Shown: positions 46,524 through 55,213, counted from the first letter of the stretch. The stretch is DNA of 64,000 nucleotides from Streptomyces lavendulae subsp. lavendulae (GCF_002803845.1 NZ_CP024985.1:5591501-5655500), one strand, 5' to 3'. Notes: generated by a model not told the origin, from the sequence alone. Translations and numbers: made by a program.

Positions 46524-47113
46524 AGCCCCTCCCCGTTCCGGTCGTCTTCCGACAAGTCGCTGTCGTACAGCACGAGTTCGCGCAGCTCGCAGTCGATCTC
46601 GTACCCCGCCGCCACCAGTTCCGCGATCAGCGTGTCGCAGGCCGCCGCCGCCCGCGACGCGCTGCCGCGCACCCGCTGGGTCACGTACCGCTCCTGCTCC
46701 CGGCCGCCGCAGGCCGCCCACGACAGGCGGGCCCCGTGGGGGAGCACCAGCGCCTCCAGTGCCCCGTGGTCGTATCCCGGCGGCAGCAGCAGCCGCAGGT
46801 GGTGCTCGTGGTAGCCCCCGCCCGGGCCCGCCGGCTCCGTGCTCCAGGGCACCGTCTCCACCTTGACCCGTACCGGGTCGAAGCCCGCCGCCCGCAGCTG
46901 CGGCACCAGCCTCTCGTGACCCGTCCGGTCGGGCAGTGTCAGCATCGAACGGGAGCGCGCCCGGCCCCGGGCCGGTGTGATGTGCGTGACCTTCAACTCC
47001 CGTGCCCCGGCCCATGATTCGAGCCGGGCCAGCTCCGCCGCGTCCGGACACAGGACCGTCACGTGGGTTTCGTAGGTTCCGTACGAAGACATGATGTCGA
47101 TCATCTCGGACAT
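46520..47113 (-). CDS. Conserved hypothetical protein
   Basis: A protein of about 197 residues that I do not recognise. It has repeated Tyr-Glu-Thr-His and Glu-His-His patterns (GTYETHVTVLCPDAAEL and GYHEHHLRLLLP) and two alternating alpha/beta halves, suggesting an internal duplication. It has no signal peptide or membrane helix. Start uncertain: ATGs at 47128, 47113 and 47092 are all in frame; 47113 is given as a compromise, with GGA eight bases upstream. It is divergent from hrdA, and its stop overlaps the end of the DUF6445-like gene (CTAA). Confidence 0.65.
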   Translation of the reverse strand: MSEMIDIMSSYGTYETHVTVLCPDAAELARLESWAGARELKVTHITPARGRARSRSMLTLPDRTGHERLVPQLRAAGFDPVRVKVETVPWSTEPAGPGGGYHEHHLRLLLPPGYDHGALEALVLPHGARLSWAACGGREQERYVTQRVRGSASRAAAACDTLIAELVAAGYEIDCELRELVLYDSDLSEDDRNGEGL

Positions 47114-47267
47114 GCGTCCGATCCGCATCGGGGTTCCCGGCGGGGGGTAACCATCCGGTCACGCACCGGACTCAGAAAGTGCTCGCACGCCCCTCGTGGC
47201 GGCGATGTGTCGTACCCCACACTGAGGTGCGGTGCTTGAGTCCTCGCCAGCCCTGGAGGTCGCCCCC

Positions 47268-48449
47268 GTGCAGACCCAGACCCTGACCGTGAACGTGAGC
47301 CGGCCCGTCAGCGACACCGCCGGAGCGAGCGGCACGGCCCGGACCGCCGCCGCTCCGGAGGCCCGAAGGACGGACGAGCCCGTGGACGAGGCCGTGGACG
47401 AAGCGGCGGATCCGGCGGCCCGGGCGGCCGGGGACGAGACGGCCGAGGACGAGGGGCCCGACGAGGGGCCCGAGGTCCTGGAACTGATCGAGCACGTGCC
47501 CCCGCCGCGGACCCGCGGCGCGGAGAGCGGCGGAGCCGGACCCTCCGCGGACCTCTTCCGGCAGTACCTGCGCGAGATCGGCAGGATCCCGCTGCTCACC
47601 GCCGCGGAGGAGGTCGACCTCGCACGGCGGGTGGAGGCCGGCCTCTTCGCCGAGGAGAAGCTCGGCGGGGCAGCCGACCTCGACTCCCAGCTCGCCGTGG
47701 ACCTCGACCGGCTCGTCGTCATGGGCCGGATGGCCAAACGCCGGCTGATCGAATCGAACCTGCGTCTGGTCGTCTCCGTCGCCAAGCGCTACGTCGGACG
47801 CGGCCTCACCATGCTCGACCTGGTCCAGGAGGGCAACCTCGGACTGATCCGGGCCGTCGAGAAGTTCGACTACGCCCGCGGCTACAAGTTCTCCACCTAC
47901 GCCACCTGGTGGATCCGCCAGGCGATGTCACGGGCCCTGGCCGACCAGGCTCGCACCATCCGCGTGCCCGTCCACGTCGTCGAGCTGATCAACCGCGTCG
48001 TGCGCGTCCAGCGCCGCATGCTCCAGGAGCGCGGCTACGAGCCCACCGCCGAAGAGGTCGCCGTCCACCTGGAGCTGACCCCCGAGCGGGTGCTGGAGGT
48101 GCTGCGCCTCGCGCAGGAGCCGGTCTCCCTGCACGCACCGGTCGGCGAGGAGGACGACGTGGCCCTCGGCGACCTCATCGAGGACGGCGACGCCGCCTCC
48201 CCGGTGGAGTCCGCCGCGTTCTTCCTGCTGCGCGAGCACCTGGAAGCCGTGCTGTCGACCCTCGGGGAACGCGAGCGCAAGGTGGTCCAGCTCCGCTACG
48301 GGCTCGCCGACGGGCGGCCGCGCACCCTGGAGGAGATCGGGCGGATCTTCGGCGTGACCCGTGAGCGGATCCGCCAGATCGAGTCCAAGACCCTCAACAA
48401 ACTGCGCGACCACGCCTTCGCCGACCAGCTGCGCGGCTACCTGGACTGA
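47268..48449 (+). CDS. hrdA: RNA polymerase sigma factor, group 2, HrdA-type
   Basis: A 393-residue sigma-70 family protein. An acidic Ala/Glu-rich N-terminus (about 1-90) precedes region 1.2 (FRQYLREIGRIPLLTAAEE). Region 2 has NLRLVVSVAKRYVGRGLTML with DLVQEGNLGLIRAVEKFDY and GYKFSTYATWWIRQAM. Region 4.2 has TLEEIGRIFGVTRERIRQIE. It is a HrdB relative lacking the long N-terminus, so it is a non-essential group 2 factor; HrdA is proposed from its position near nasA and dnaG as in S. coelicolor. GTG start at 47268 with GGAGG eight bases upstream. Confidence 0.9.
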   Translation: MQTQTLTVNVSRPVSDTAGASGTARTAAAPEARRTDEPVDEAVDEAADPAARAAGDETAEDEGPDEGPEVLELIEHVPPPRTRGAESGGAGPSADLFRQYLREIGRIPLLTAAEEVDLARRVEAGLFAEEKLGGAADLDSQLAVDLDRLVVMGRMAKRRLIESNLRLVVSVAKRYVGRGLTMLDLVQEGNLGLIRAVEKFDYARGYKFSTYATWWIRQAMSRALADQARTIRVPVHVVELINRVVRVQRRMLQERGYEPTAEEVAVHLELTPERVLEVLRLAQEPVSLHAPVGEEDDVALGDLIEDGDAASPVESAAFFLLREHLEAVLSTLGERERKVVQLRYGLADGRPRTLEEIGRIFGVTRERIRQIESKTLNKLRDHAFADQLRGYLD

Positions 48450-48466
48450 CCGGCCCGCCCGGACGC

Positions 48467-48502
48467 GCGGAAGGGGGCGCCCCGAGGGACGCCCCCTTCC
48501 GC
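48467..48502. terminator. Bidirectional terminator between hrdA and the ABC exporter operon
   Basis: GCGGAAGGGGGCG pairs with CGCCCCCTTCCGC over 13 bp with a 10-nt loop, between two convergent genes. Confidence 0.8.
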
Positions 48503-48524
48503 CACGACGGCCGCCGCGCCGCGG

Positions 48525-50447
48525 CTAGTCGACCTCGGCCACCGCCTGCGCGAACTGCGCCGCGTACAGGCGCGCGTACGCGCCGTCCGAGGCCAGCAGC
48601 TCCTCGTGCGAGCCCTGCTCCACGATCGAGCCGTTCTCCATCACGAGGATCACGTCCGCGTCGCGGATCGTGGACAGCCGGTGCGCGATCACGAAGGACG
48701 TACGGCCGTGCGCCAGGCGCGCCATCGCCTTCTGGATCAGCACCTCGGTACGGGTGTCCACCGAGCTCGTCGCCTCGTCGAGCACCAGGATCACCGGGTC
48801 CGACAGGAACGCCCGCGCGATCGTGATCAGCTGCTTCTCGCCCGCGCTGACGCCCGCGCCCTCGTCGTCCAGCACGGTGTCGTAGCCGTCCGGCAGGGTG
48901 CGCACGAAGCGGTCGGCGTGCGCCGCCCGCGCGGCCTCCTCGATCTCCGCCCGGGTGACCTCGCGCGAGGCGCCGTAGGCGATGTTCTCCGCGATCGTGC
49001 CGCCGAACAGCCAGGTGTCCTGGAGCACCATGCCGATCCCGGAGCGCAGCTCCTCGCGGGTCATCTTCGCGATGTCCACCCCGTCGAGGGCGATCTCCCC
49101 GCCCGTGACCTCGTAGAACCGCATCAGCAGGTTGACCAGGGTGGTCTTGCCGGCGCCCGTCGGTCCGACGATCGCGACCGTCTGGCCCGGCTCCACGCTC
49201 AGCGAGAGGTTCTCGATGAGCGGCTTGTCGAGCTCGTAGCGGAAGGCCACCTTGTCGAGGGTGACCTGGCCGCGCAGCTGCTCCGGACGCTCCGGAACCT
49301 CCGCGTCGGGCTCCTGCTCCTGCGCGTCCAGCAGCTCGTACACCCGCTCCGCCGAGGCCACGCCCGACTGCACCAGGTTCGCCATCGAGGCCACCTGCGT
49401 CAGCGGCATCGAGAACTGGCGCGAGTACTGGATGAAGGCCTGCACGTCGCCGATCGACAGGGTGCCCGAGGCCACCCGCAGACCGCCGACCACGGCTATC
49501 AGCACGTAGTTGATGTTCGAGATGAAGAACATCACCGGCTGCATGATGCCGCTGACCAGCTGCGCCTTGAAGGAGGCCCGGTAGAGCTCCTCGTTCTGCT
49601 CGGCGAAGACCGCCGCCGACTCCTTCTGCCGCCCGAACACCTTCACCAGGTTGTGGCCGGAGTACATCTCCTCGATGTGGGCGTTCAGCGCGCCGGTGCT
49701 CTTCCACTGCGCCACGAACTGCGGCTGCGACTTCTTGCCGATCTTCGCCGCGACGAAGATCGAGACCGGTACGGTCACCAGCGCGACCAGCGCCAGCAGC
49801 GGCGAGATCCAGAACATCATCGTGAGCACGCCGACGATCGTCAGCAGCGAGTTCAGCAGCTGACCCATCGTCTGCTGCAGGGTCTGCCCGATGTTGTCGA
49901 TGTCGTTCGTCGCCCGGCTGAGCACCTCGCCGCGCTTCTGCTGGTCGAAGTACGACAGCGGCAGCCGCGACAGCTTCGCCTGGAGCTCCTCGCGCATCCG
50001 GTACACGGTGCCGTTCATGACGTGGTTCGAGAGCCGTGTCGCGACCAGCATGAGCAGCCCCGCCAGCGTGAACACCACCAGCGCCCAGATCGCCACGACC
50101 CCGACGGCGCCGAAGTCGATGCCCTCGCCCGGGGTGAAGTCGGTGCCGGACAGCATGTCCGCCATGCCGTCCTGCCCCTTGGCGCGCAGACCCTCCAGGG
50201 CCTGCTCCTTGGTTATCCCGGCCGGCATCTGCCGGCCGACGATCCCCGCGAACACCAGGTCGGTGGCCTCGCCGAGGATCTTCGGTCCGACCACCGCGCA
50301 GGCCACGCTCGCGAACACGGCCGCGACCATGCCCCAGAGCTTGGCCCGGTCGTGCGCCAGCTGCCGCAGCAGCCGCTTGCCCGACCCCTTGAAGTCCATG
50401 GACCTCTGGGCCGGGCCCATCATCATCCGTCCTCCGGGCCCGCTCAT
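48525..50447 (-). CDS. ABC exporter subunit (fused membrane and ATPase domains), second of a pair
   Basis: A 640-residue half-transporter: six membrane helices, then the nucleotide-binding domain with Walker A GPTGAGKTT, Walker B ILVLDEATSSVD with the catalytic Glu, and H-loop IAHRL. Its signature reads VSAGEKQ instead of LSGGQ, the deviant kind expected in one half of a heterodimer. Near the N-terminus a long extracellular loop (about 75-125) is inserted between helices 1 and 2. Its ATG overlaps the stop of the first subunit (ATGA). Substrate unknown; lipids, peptides or drugs are possible. Confidence 0.93.
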   Translation of the reverse strand: MSGPGGRMMMGPAQRSMDFKGSGKRLLRQLAHDRAKLWGMVAAVFASVACAVVGPKILGEATDLVFAGIVGRQMPAGITKEQALEGLRAKGQDGMADMLSGTDFTPGEGIDFGAVGVVAIWALVVFTLAGLLMLVATRLSNHVMNGTVYRMREELQAKLSRLPLSYFDQQKRGEVLSRATNDIDNIGQTLQQTMGQLLNSLLTIVGVLTMMFWISPLLALVALVTVPVSIFVAAKIGKKSQPQFVAQWKSTGALNAHIEEMYSGHNLVKVFGRQKESAAVFAEQNEELYRASFKAQLVSGIMQPVMFFISNINYVLIAVVGGLRVASGTLSIGDVQAFIQYSRQFSMPLTQVASMANLVQSGVASAERVYELLDAQEQEPDAEVPERPEQLRGQVTLDKVAFRYELDKPLIENLSLSVEPGQTVAIVGPTGAGKTTLVNLLMRFYEVTGGEIALDGVDIAKMTREELRSGIGMVLQDTWLFGGTIAENIAYGASREVTRAEIEEAARAAHADRFVRTLPDGYDTVLDDEGAGVSAGEKQLITIARAFLSDPVILVLDEATSSVDTRTEVLIQKAMARLAHGRTSFVIAHRLSTIRDADVILVMENGSIVEQGSHEELLASDGAYARLYAAQFAQAVAEVD

Positions 50448-52177
50448 GCGGCCTCCGCCTCCGTCAGCTGGGAGAGCACGATCTCCCGGTAGGTCTCGTT
50501 GCCGGCCATCAGCTCGTGGTGGCGGCCCTCGCCGACCACCTGTCCCGCGTCGAGGACGATGATCCGGTCGGCGTCGCGGATCGTGGAGACCCGCTGCGCC
50601 ACGATGACCACCGTCGCCTCCTCGGTCTCTCGGGAGAGCGCCGAGCGCAGCGCCGCGTCCGTCGCGTAGTCCAGGGCGGAGAAGGAGTCGTCGAAGAGGT
50701 AGATCTCGGGCTGCTGCACCAGGGTGCGGGCGATCGCCAGGCGCTGGCGCTGGCCGCCGGAGACGTTCGTACCGCCCTGGCTGATGGGCGCGTCCAGCCC
50801 GCCCTGCAGTTCGGAGACGAACTCCTTGGCCTGGGCCACCTCCAGGGCGTGCCACAGTTCTTCGTCGGTGGCGTCCGGGCGCCCGTAGCGCAGGTTGGAG
50901 GCGACCGTCCCGGAGAACAGGTACGGCTTCTGCGGAACCATGCCGACCGTCTTGGCCAGCAGTTCCGGGTCGAGCCGGCGCACGTCCTCCCCGTCGACCA
51001 GCACGTCGCCGCCGGTCGCGTCGAACAGCCGGGGGACCAGGCCGAGCAGCGTGGACTTGCCGCTGCCGGTGGAGCCGATCACCGCGGTGGTCTCGCCGGG
51101 GCGGGCCACCAGGTCCACCCCGCGCAGCACCGGCGCCTCGGCGCCCGGGTAGCGGAAGTCGGCGCCGCGCAGTTCCAGCTGCCCGCGCCGCAGGAGCTTG
51201 CGGACCGGCTCGGCCGGCGGGACCACGCTGGACTCGGTGTCCAGGACCTCCTGGATGCGCTCGGCGCAGACCTCGGCGCGCGGCACCATCATGAACATGA
51301 AGGTGGCCATCATGACGGACATGACGATCTGCATCAGATAGGCGAGGAAGGCCGTCAGCTGGCCGATCTCCATGCCGTTGCTGTCCACGCGCATCGCGCC
51401 GAACCAGATGACGGCCACGCTGGAGATGTTCACGACGACGATGACGGTCGGGAACATCAGCGCCAGCAGCTTGCCCGAGGCGAGCGAGACGCCGGTCAGA
51501 TCGGAGTTCGCGGTGCGGAACCGCTCCTCCTCATAGCCGTCGCGGACGAAGGCGCGGATCACGCGGTTGCCGGTGATCTGCTCGCGCAGCACCCGGTTCA
51601 CGGTGTCGAGGCGGTCCTGCATCTGGCGGAACAGCGGACGCGTCCTGAAGACGATCGCGCCGACCGCCAGACCGAGCACGGGCACCACCGCGAGGAGTAC
51701 GCCCGACAGCTTCACGTCGAGGGAGAGCGCCATGGCGATGCCGCCGACGCACATGATCGGCGCCGACACCATCAGGGTGAAGGTCATCAGCGTCAGCATC
51801 TGGACCTGCTGGACGTCGTTCGTCGTCCGGGTGATCAGTGAGGGTGCGCCGAACTGGCCCAGTTCGCGGGCGGAGAAGCTCTGCACCCGGTCGAAGACGG
51901 CGGCGCGGACGTCCCGGCCGAGTGCGGCCGCGGTGCGGGCGCCGTAGTAGACGGCCCCGACGTTGCACACGAGCTGGACGAGGGAGACGCCGAGCATCAG
52001 CGCGCCGAAGCGCAGGATGTAACCGGTGTCGCCGTTGACGACACCGTTGTCGATGATGTCCGCGTTGAGGGTGGGCAGGTAGAGGCTCGCACTGGTCTGC
52101 AGCAGTTGCAGCAGCACCAGTGCGGTGATCGGTTTCCGGTACGGACCGAGATGGGTCCGCAAAAGTCGTATGAGCAC
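50444..52177 (-). CDS. ABC exporter subunit (fused membrane and ATPase domains), first of a pair
   Basis: A 577-residue half-transporter with six membrane helices, Walker A GSTGSGKST, canonical signature NVSGGQRQRLAIA, and Walker B IYLFDDSFSALD, where the catalytic Glu is replaced by Asp; the H-loop position reads VIVAQRVST with Gln instead of His. These changes mark the degenerate site of a heterodimeric exporter such as BmrCD or TM287/288. GTG start at 52177 with GGAG eight bases upstream, well placed before LIRLLRTHLGPYRKPI. It is translationally coupled to the second subunit. Confidence 0.93.
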   Translation of the reverse strand: MLIRLLRTHLGPYRKPITALVLLQLLQTSASLYLPTLNADIIDNGVVNGDTGYILRFGALMLGVSLVQLVCNVGAVYYGARTAAALGRDVRAAVFDRVQSFSARELGQFGAPSLITRTTNDVQQVQMLTLMTFTLMVSAPIMCVGGIAMALSLDVKLSGVLLAVVPVLGLAVGAIVFRTRPLFRQMQDRLDTVNRVLREQITGNRVIRAFVRDGYEEERFRTANSDLTGVSLASGKLLALMFPTVIVVVNISSVAVIWFGAMRVDSNGMEIGQLTAFLAYLMQIVMSVMMATFMFMMVPRAEVCAERIQEVLDTESSVVPPAEPVRKLLRRGQLELRGADFRYPGAEAPVLRGVDLVARPGETTAVIGSTGSGKSTLLGLVPRLFDATGGDVLVDGEDVRRLDPELLAKTVGMVPQKPYLFSGTVASNLRYGRPDATDEELWHALEVAQAKEFVSELQGGLDAPISQGGTNVSGGQRQRLAIARTLVQQPEIYLFDDSFSALDYATDAALRSALSRETEEATVVIVAQRVSTIRDADRIIVLDAGQVVGEGRHHELMAGNETYREIVLSQLTEAEAA

Positions 52178-52351
52178 GCGCAGGCTCCGGTCGGCATGAT
52201 CGAGGGGGTTCGGTCCATCTTGTGCCAACCGGACGGGTGATCCCCACCCGTTTTCGCAAAGCCCGGTCAAAAGGAGTAGGCCACCGCGCATCCCGCGACC
52301 TACGCCGCGCCGGGTCCGCGCAAGGCCCCGGCGCGGCCGCGACGCCGGCGC

Positions 52352-53797
52352 CTAGCCCTGGAAGGCGCCCGGGTGGAGCTGCTCGCGCGTCGTCACGTAC
52401 TGCTGCCGCACCGCCTGCCAGGCCGGGAGCTCCTCGCCCGGCTCGAAGACCTGCGCCGCCGCGGCCGGCCAGACCGGCGGGGTGTGCGGGGCCAGCGTGC
52501 CCTGCCGCACCCCGAGCGCCCAGGCCGCCTGGCGTGCGGCGCCGAGTGCCGCGTAGTCCGCCGGGGCCGGGACCACGACCTGCGTGCCGAACAGCCCCGG
52601 GGCCGCCGCCTGTACGGCGGGCAGTTCGGCCGCCGCGCCCAGCAGGAACACCCGCCGGATCGGCACGCCCCGGTGGCGGAGCACGTCGAGGGCGTCCACC
52701 AGTCCGCAGAGCATGCCCTCGAAGGCGGCGCGCGCGAGGTGTTCGGGCTTCATCGAGTCCCGGCGCAGCCCGGACAGGGTGCCCGCGGTGTGCGGGAGGT
52801 TGGGGGTGCGCTCCCCCTCCAGGTAGGGCAGGAGCACGAGTCCGTGTGCACCGGGGGTCGACTTCAGCGCGAGCGCGCTGAGCCCCTCCAGGTCGGTGCC
52901 CAGCAGTTCGGCGGTGCCGCGCAGGGCCCGTACGGCGTTGGAGGTGTTCACCACCGGCAGGTGCATGCCACCCGCATCGGCCAGGGAGGTGATCAGCCCG
53001 CCCGGCTCCATCAGCGCCTCGTGGTGGACCGCCATCACCGAGCCCGACGCGCCCAGCGAGACCACCGCGTCGCCGGGCCCCAGGCCCAGGCCGAGCACGG
53101 CGGCCGTGGTCTCCCCGGTACCGGCCGATATCAGCAGTCCCTCGGGGGTCGTCCCGGCGGCGTCGGCGGGCCCGAGCACCTCGGGCAGCAGCGCCTGGTG
53201 CCCGAGCGCGAGCTCGACCAGGTCGGGACGGTAGGAACCGGTGGCCGCCGACCAGTACCCGGTCCCGGAGGCCCCGGCCCGGTCGGTGGTGCGGCGGGCG
53301 GGGCGGCCGAGCAGCTGCCAGACGAGCCAGTCGTGCGGGGACATCACCACCGCCACCCGGCGCGCGGCCTCCGGCTCGGTACGTGCCAGCCAGGCGAGCT
53401 TCGTGACCGGCTGGGCGGAGTGCGGGACGGAGCCGACGGCCGCGACCCAGGCCTGTCGGCCGCCCAGCGCCTCGACGAGGTCGGCGGCGGCGACCTGGCC
53501 GCGCTTGTCGTTGCCGACCAGGGCGGGCCGGACGAGGGCACCCTGCGCGTCCAGCGGCAGGACGCCGTGCTGCTGCGCGGAGACCCCTATGGCCTGGACG
53601 CCCTCCAGCAGTCCGCCGCCGGCGGCTTCGCCGAGGGAGAGCAGCCAGGCCTGTGGATCGGTCTCGTGGGGGACCGTTTCACCGGCGGGCTGCGGATGGG
53701 GCGCGTAGCCCTGGCGCAGCACGGCGCCCGTGTCGGTGTCACAGACCACGATGCGAGTGAAGGTGGAAGAGCTGTCCAGCCCGGCGACTATCCCCAT
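52352..53797 (-). CDS. xylB: FGGY-family carbohydrate kinase, xylulokinase-like
   Basis: A 481-residue sugar kinase with two ribonuclease-H-like domains. It opens with the phosphate-binding IVAGLDSSSTFTRIVVCD, has the substrate segment VSAQQHGVLPLD, the middle ASGTGYWS and the C-terminal LLPYLEGERTPNLPHTAGTL and VFLLGAAAELPAV. Layout and length match xylulokinase, but related pentulose or hexulose kinases cannot be excluded, and no xylA or transporter gene is adjacent. ATG at 53797, 6 nt after AGAATT. Confidence 0.85.
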   Translation of the reverse strand: MGIVAGLDSSSTFTRIVVCDTDTGAVLRQGYAPHPQPAGETVPHETDPQAWLLSLGEAAGGGLLEGVQAIGVSAQQHGVLPLDAQGALVRPALVGNDKRGQVAAADLVEALGGRQAWVAAVGSVPHSAQPVTKLAWLARTEPEAARRVAVVMSPHDWLVWQLLGRPARRTTDRAGASGTGYWSAATGSYRPDLVELALGHQALLPEVLGPADAAGTTPEGLLISAGTGETTAAVLGLGLGPGDAVVSLGASGSVMAVHHEALMEPGGLITSLADAGGMHLPVVNTSNAVRALRGTAELLGTDLEGLSALALKSTPGAHGLVLLPYLEGERTPNLPHTAGTLSGLRRDSMKPEHLARAAFEGMLCGLVDALDVLRHRGVPIRRVFLLGAAAELPAVQAAAPGLFGTQVVVPAPADYAALGAARQAAWALGVRQGTLAPHTPPVWPAAAAQVFEPGEELPAWQAVRQQYVTTREQLHPGAFQG

Positions 53798-53848
53798 GCG
53801 GAGAATTCTGCCGCACGCCGGGCCGGACTCGACGCGTCCGGAACGGCC

Positions 53849-54151
53849 CTAGGTGTTGCTGGTGCCCCACTCGTCCTCGGAGCCGGCGGCGCCCCGGCCG
53901 CGCAGGACGCGGACGCGCTCCGAGAGGGAGTCCGGTACGGCGTCGCCCACCTTTTCGCCCACGGCGGCGAACGCCTTGCCCGCGAAGGCGCGCCCGCTCT
54001 GGCCGGCCGTCTCGGCGGCGTTGCGGACCGCCGGGTTCTGCACGAACCCCCGGACCGACTTCTTCAGCTCCTCGTAGCGCTCCCGTCCGGCCCGGGTCCC
54101 GAGCACGTACCCGAGGGCCAGTCCGACCACGAACGTGACCTTGTACCGCAT
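53849..54151 (-). CDS. YtxH domain-containing protein
   Basis: A 100-residue protein beginning with a glycine-rich hydrophobic segment (VTFVVGLALGYVLGTRAGRERYEEL), the GYxxGxRAGRxRY pattern of YtxH-like proteins. The rest is amphipathic helix with no enzymatic motif. It is probably membrane-associated and of unknown function. ATG at 54151 with AAGGG upstream; a GTG three codons earlier is possible. It ends 51 bp before the xylulokinase-like gene start on the same strand. Confidence 0.8.
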   Translation of the reverse strand: MRYKVTFVVGLALGYVLGTRAGRERYEELKKSVRGFVQNPAVRNAAETAGQSGRAFAGKAFAAVGEKVGDAVPDSLSERVRVLRGRGAAGSEDEWGTSNT

Positions 54152-54296
54152 GCCTGTCACCCTTCGTCGTGTGGTGCCCGGCCGGCCGTCGATACCGATT
54201 GGCGGAGCACCCCCCTGCTTGCGCTAATCTATGACTCGCAACGGGCGCTCGCCCCCCGGCAAGGCCGGAGGTGGGCTGTTCGATGCACCGCAGCAA

Positions 54297-54369
54297 TCCC
54301 CTGTAGCTCAATTGGCAGAGCAGCCGGCTGTTAACCGGCAGGTTACTGGTTCGAGTCCAGTCGGGGGAG
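54297..54369 (+). tRNA. tRNA-Asn (GTT), copy 1
   Basis: A full cloverleaf of 73 nt: acceptor TCCCCTG/CGGGGGA, anticodon stem GCCGG/CCGGC with loop CTGTTAA giving anticodon GTT, and T-arm ACTGG/CCAGT. Discriminator G; CCA is not encoded. Identical to the next gene. Confidence 0.97.
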
Positions 54370-54374
54370 CGCGG

Positions 54375-54447
54375 TCCCCTGTAGCTCAATTGGCAGAGCA
54401 GCCGGCTGTTAACCGGCAGGTTACTGGTTCGAGTCCAGTCGGGGGAG
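54375..54447 (+). tRNA. tRNA-Asn (GTT), copy 2
   Basis: Identical 73-nt copy of the first tRNA-Asn, starting only 5 nt after it. The two must come from one precursor and be separated by processing. CCA is not encoded. A terminator follows within 5 nt. Confidence 0.97.
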
Positions 54448-54451
54448 CAGG

Positions 54452-54487
54452 AAAGAAGAGGGCCCCGGGTGGGTCCTCTTTCTTTTT
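54452..54487 (+). terminator. Intrinsic terminator of the tRNA-Asn operon
   Basis: AGAGGGCCC pairs with GGGTCCTCT (one G-U) around a 5-nt loop and is followed by a T-rich run, a classic U-tract terminator unusual for this GC-rich genome. Confidence 0.9.
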
Positions 54488-54631
54488 GCCCTGAACGGGG
54501 AACCGGGCAGCCCTCGGCGCGGTCTCTCTGGGCAGGCGAAGCCGATCATGCGAGGCATCCGAAGCAGGAGATCGTATGAGCGGCTATGCTGCGGCAGACG
54601 GCGCGCACACATGTACGCGCCACGCCGTAAA

Positions 54632-54705
54632 GGGGCGGTAGCTCAGCCGGTTAGAGCAGCGGACTCATAATCCGTCGGCCGTGGGTTCGAGTCCCACCCG
54701 CCCCA
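54632..54705 (+). tRNA. tRNA with CAT anticodon (Ile2 type or elongator Met)
   Basis: A 74-nt cloverleaf: acceptor GGGGCGG/CCGCCCC, anticodon stem GCGGA/TCCGT, loop CTCATAA (anticodon CAT), T-arm GTGGG/CCCAC, discriminator A, followed by CC but not CCA. It is not the initiator type, since the acceptor first pair is matched and three consecutive G-C pairs are not present in the anticodon stem. The choice between tRNA-Ile2, which needs lysidine, and elongator tRNA-Met is open; the anticodon arm looks more like Ile2. Confidence 0.9.
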
Positions 54706-54734
54706 CCTCTGCACACACGGCATGCAGAAACGAT

Positions 54735-54758
54735 AAGGCGGCCCCTTGGGGCCGCCTT
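54735..54758. terminator. Terminator between the tRNA gene and the VIGWDS gene
   Basis: AAGGCGGCCCC and GGGGCCGCCTT form a perfect 11-bp stem around TT, with TT following. It lies 29 nt after the tRNA and 35 nt after the end of the minus-strand VIGWDS gene, so it can serve both. Confidence 0.8.
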
Positions 54759-54793
54759 TCGCGTGCACGGGGTCGGCCCGGGGCCGCAGGGGG

Positions 54794-55063
54794 TCAGTCC
54801 CAGCCGATGACCTTCTTGTCCGCGGGGGCCGAGTCCCAGCCGATGACCTGCGGGGTGGCGGGGCCCGCGGCGCGCACCGAGTCCCAGCCGATGACCGCCT
54901 TGCCGGCCGGAGCCGAGTCCCAGCCGATGACGGCCGGAGCCGCTGCGCGGACCGAGTCCCAGCCGATGACCTGGGGGGCGGCGGTGGCGGCGACCGTGAG
55001 GGCGGTGACGGAGAACACAGTGGTGAGGCCGGCGGCAGCGATCAGGCGAGCGGTGCGAGACAT
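54794..55063 (-). CDS. Secreted peptide with five VIGWD repeats
   Basis: An 89-residue protein of unknown function. A signal peptide (MSRTARLIAAAGLTTVFSV and on to about residue 29, ending ATAA) is followed only by repeats: VIGWD at residues 32, 45, 57, 73 and 85. The linkers alternate between SVRAA(x)PA types and SAPAxK types, so a two-unit block was duplicated, and the last unit ends the protein. There is no cysteine. GGGGGATTCC precedes the ATG at 55063, a clear ribosome binding site. It is divergent from a TrmB/LuxR-like regulator. It could be a signal-peptide precursor, a surface peptide or a repeat antigen-like protein; none is proven. Confidence 0.8.
   Translation of the reverse strand: MSRTARLIAAAGLTTVFSVTALTVAATAAPQVIGWDSVRAAAPAVIGWDSAPAGKAVIGWDSVRAAGPATPQVIGWDSAPADKKVIGWD
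54797..54971 (-). repeat. Five 15-bp coding repeats (VIGWD)
   Basis: GTCATCGGCTGGGAC occurs five times on the minus strand (plus-strand positions starting 54797, 54833, 54881, 54917, 54956). Spacings of 36, 48, 36 and 39 bp are all multiples of three. Codons are identical in every copy, which suggests recent duplication or ongoing gene conversion. Confidence 0.9.
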
Positions 55064-55213
55064 GGAATCCCCCTGGAAACACGGACGGACGAGGCGGTGC
55101 GCGCTGCTCCGGTCCGGCCTTTCGGCCCTGGCCTGGGGTGGGGCTCCGTGCCCCGCCGTCCCGGTGAACACCATCCTGCTGGCCGTCGGGGGAGCGCAGA
55201 AGGGGAAGCGGGT

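Noticed and set aside
54297..54705. tRNA cluster as an integration site of a mobile element
   Set aside because: No integrase gene, no partial tRNA copy with flanking repeats, and the neighbouring genes look chromosomal.
54797..54971. VIGWD coding repeats as a CRISPR array
   Set aside because: The spacing is short and in frame, the spacers are linkers of a coding gene with a signal peptide, and no cas genes are present.
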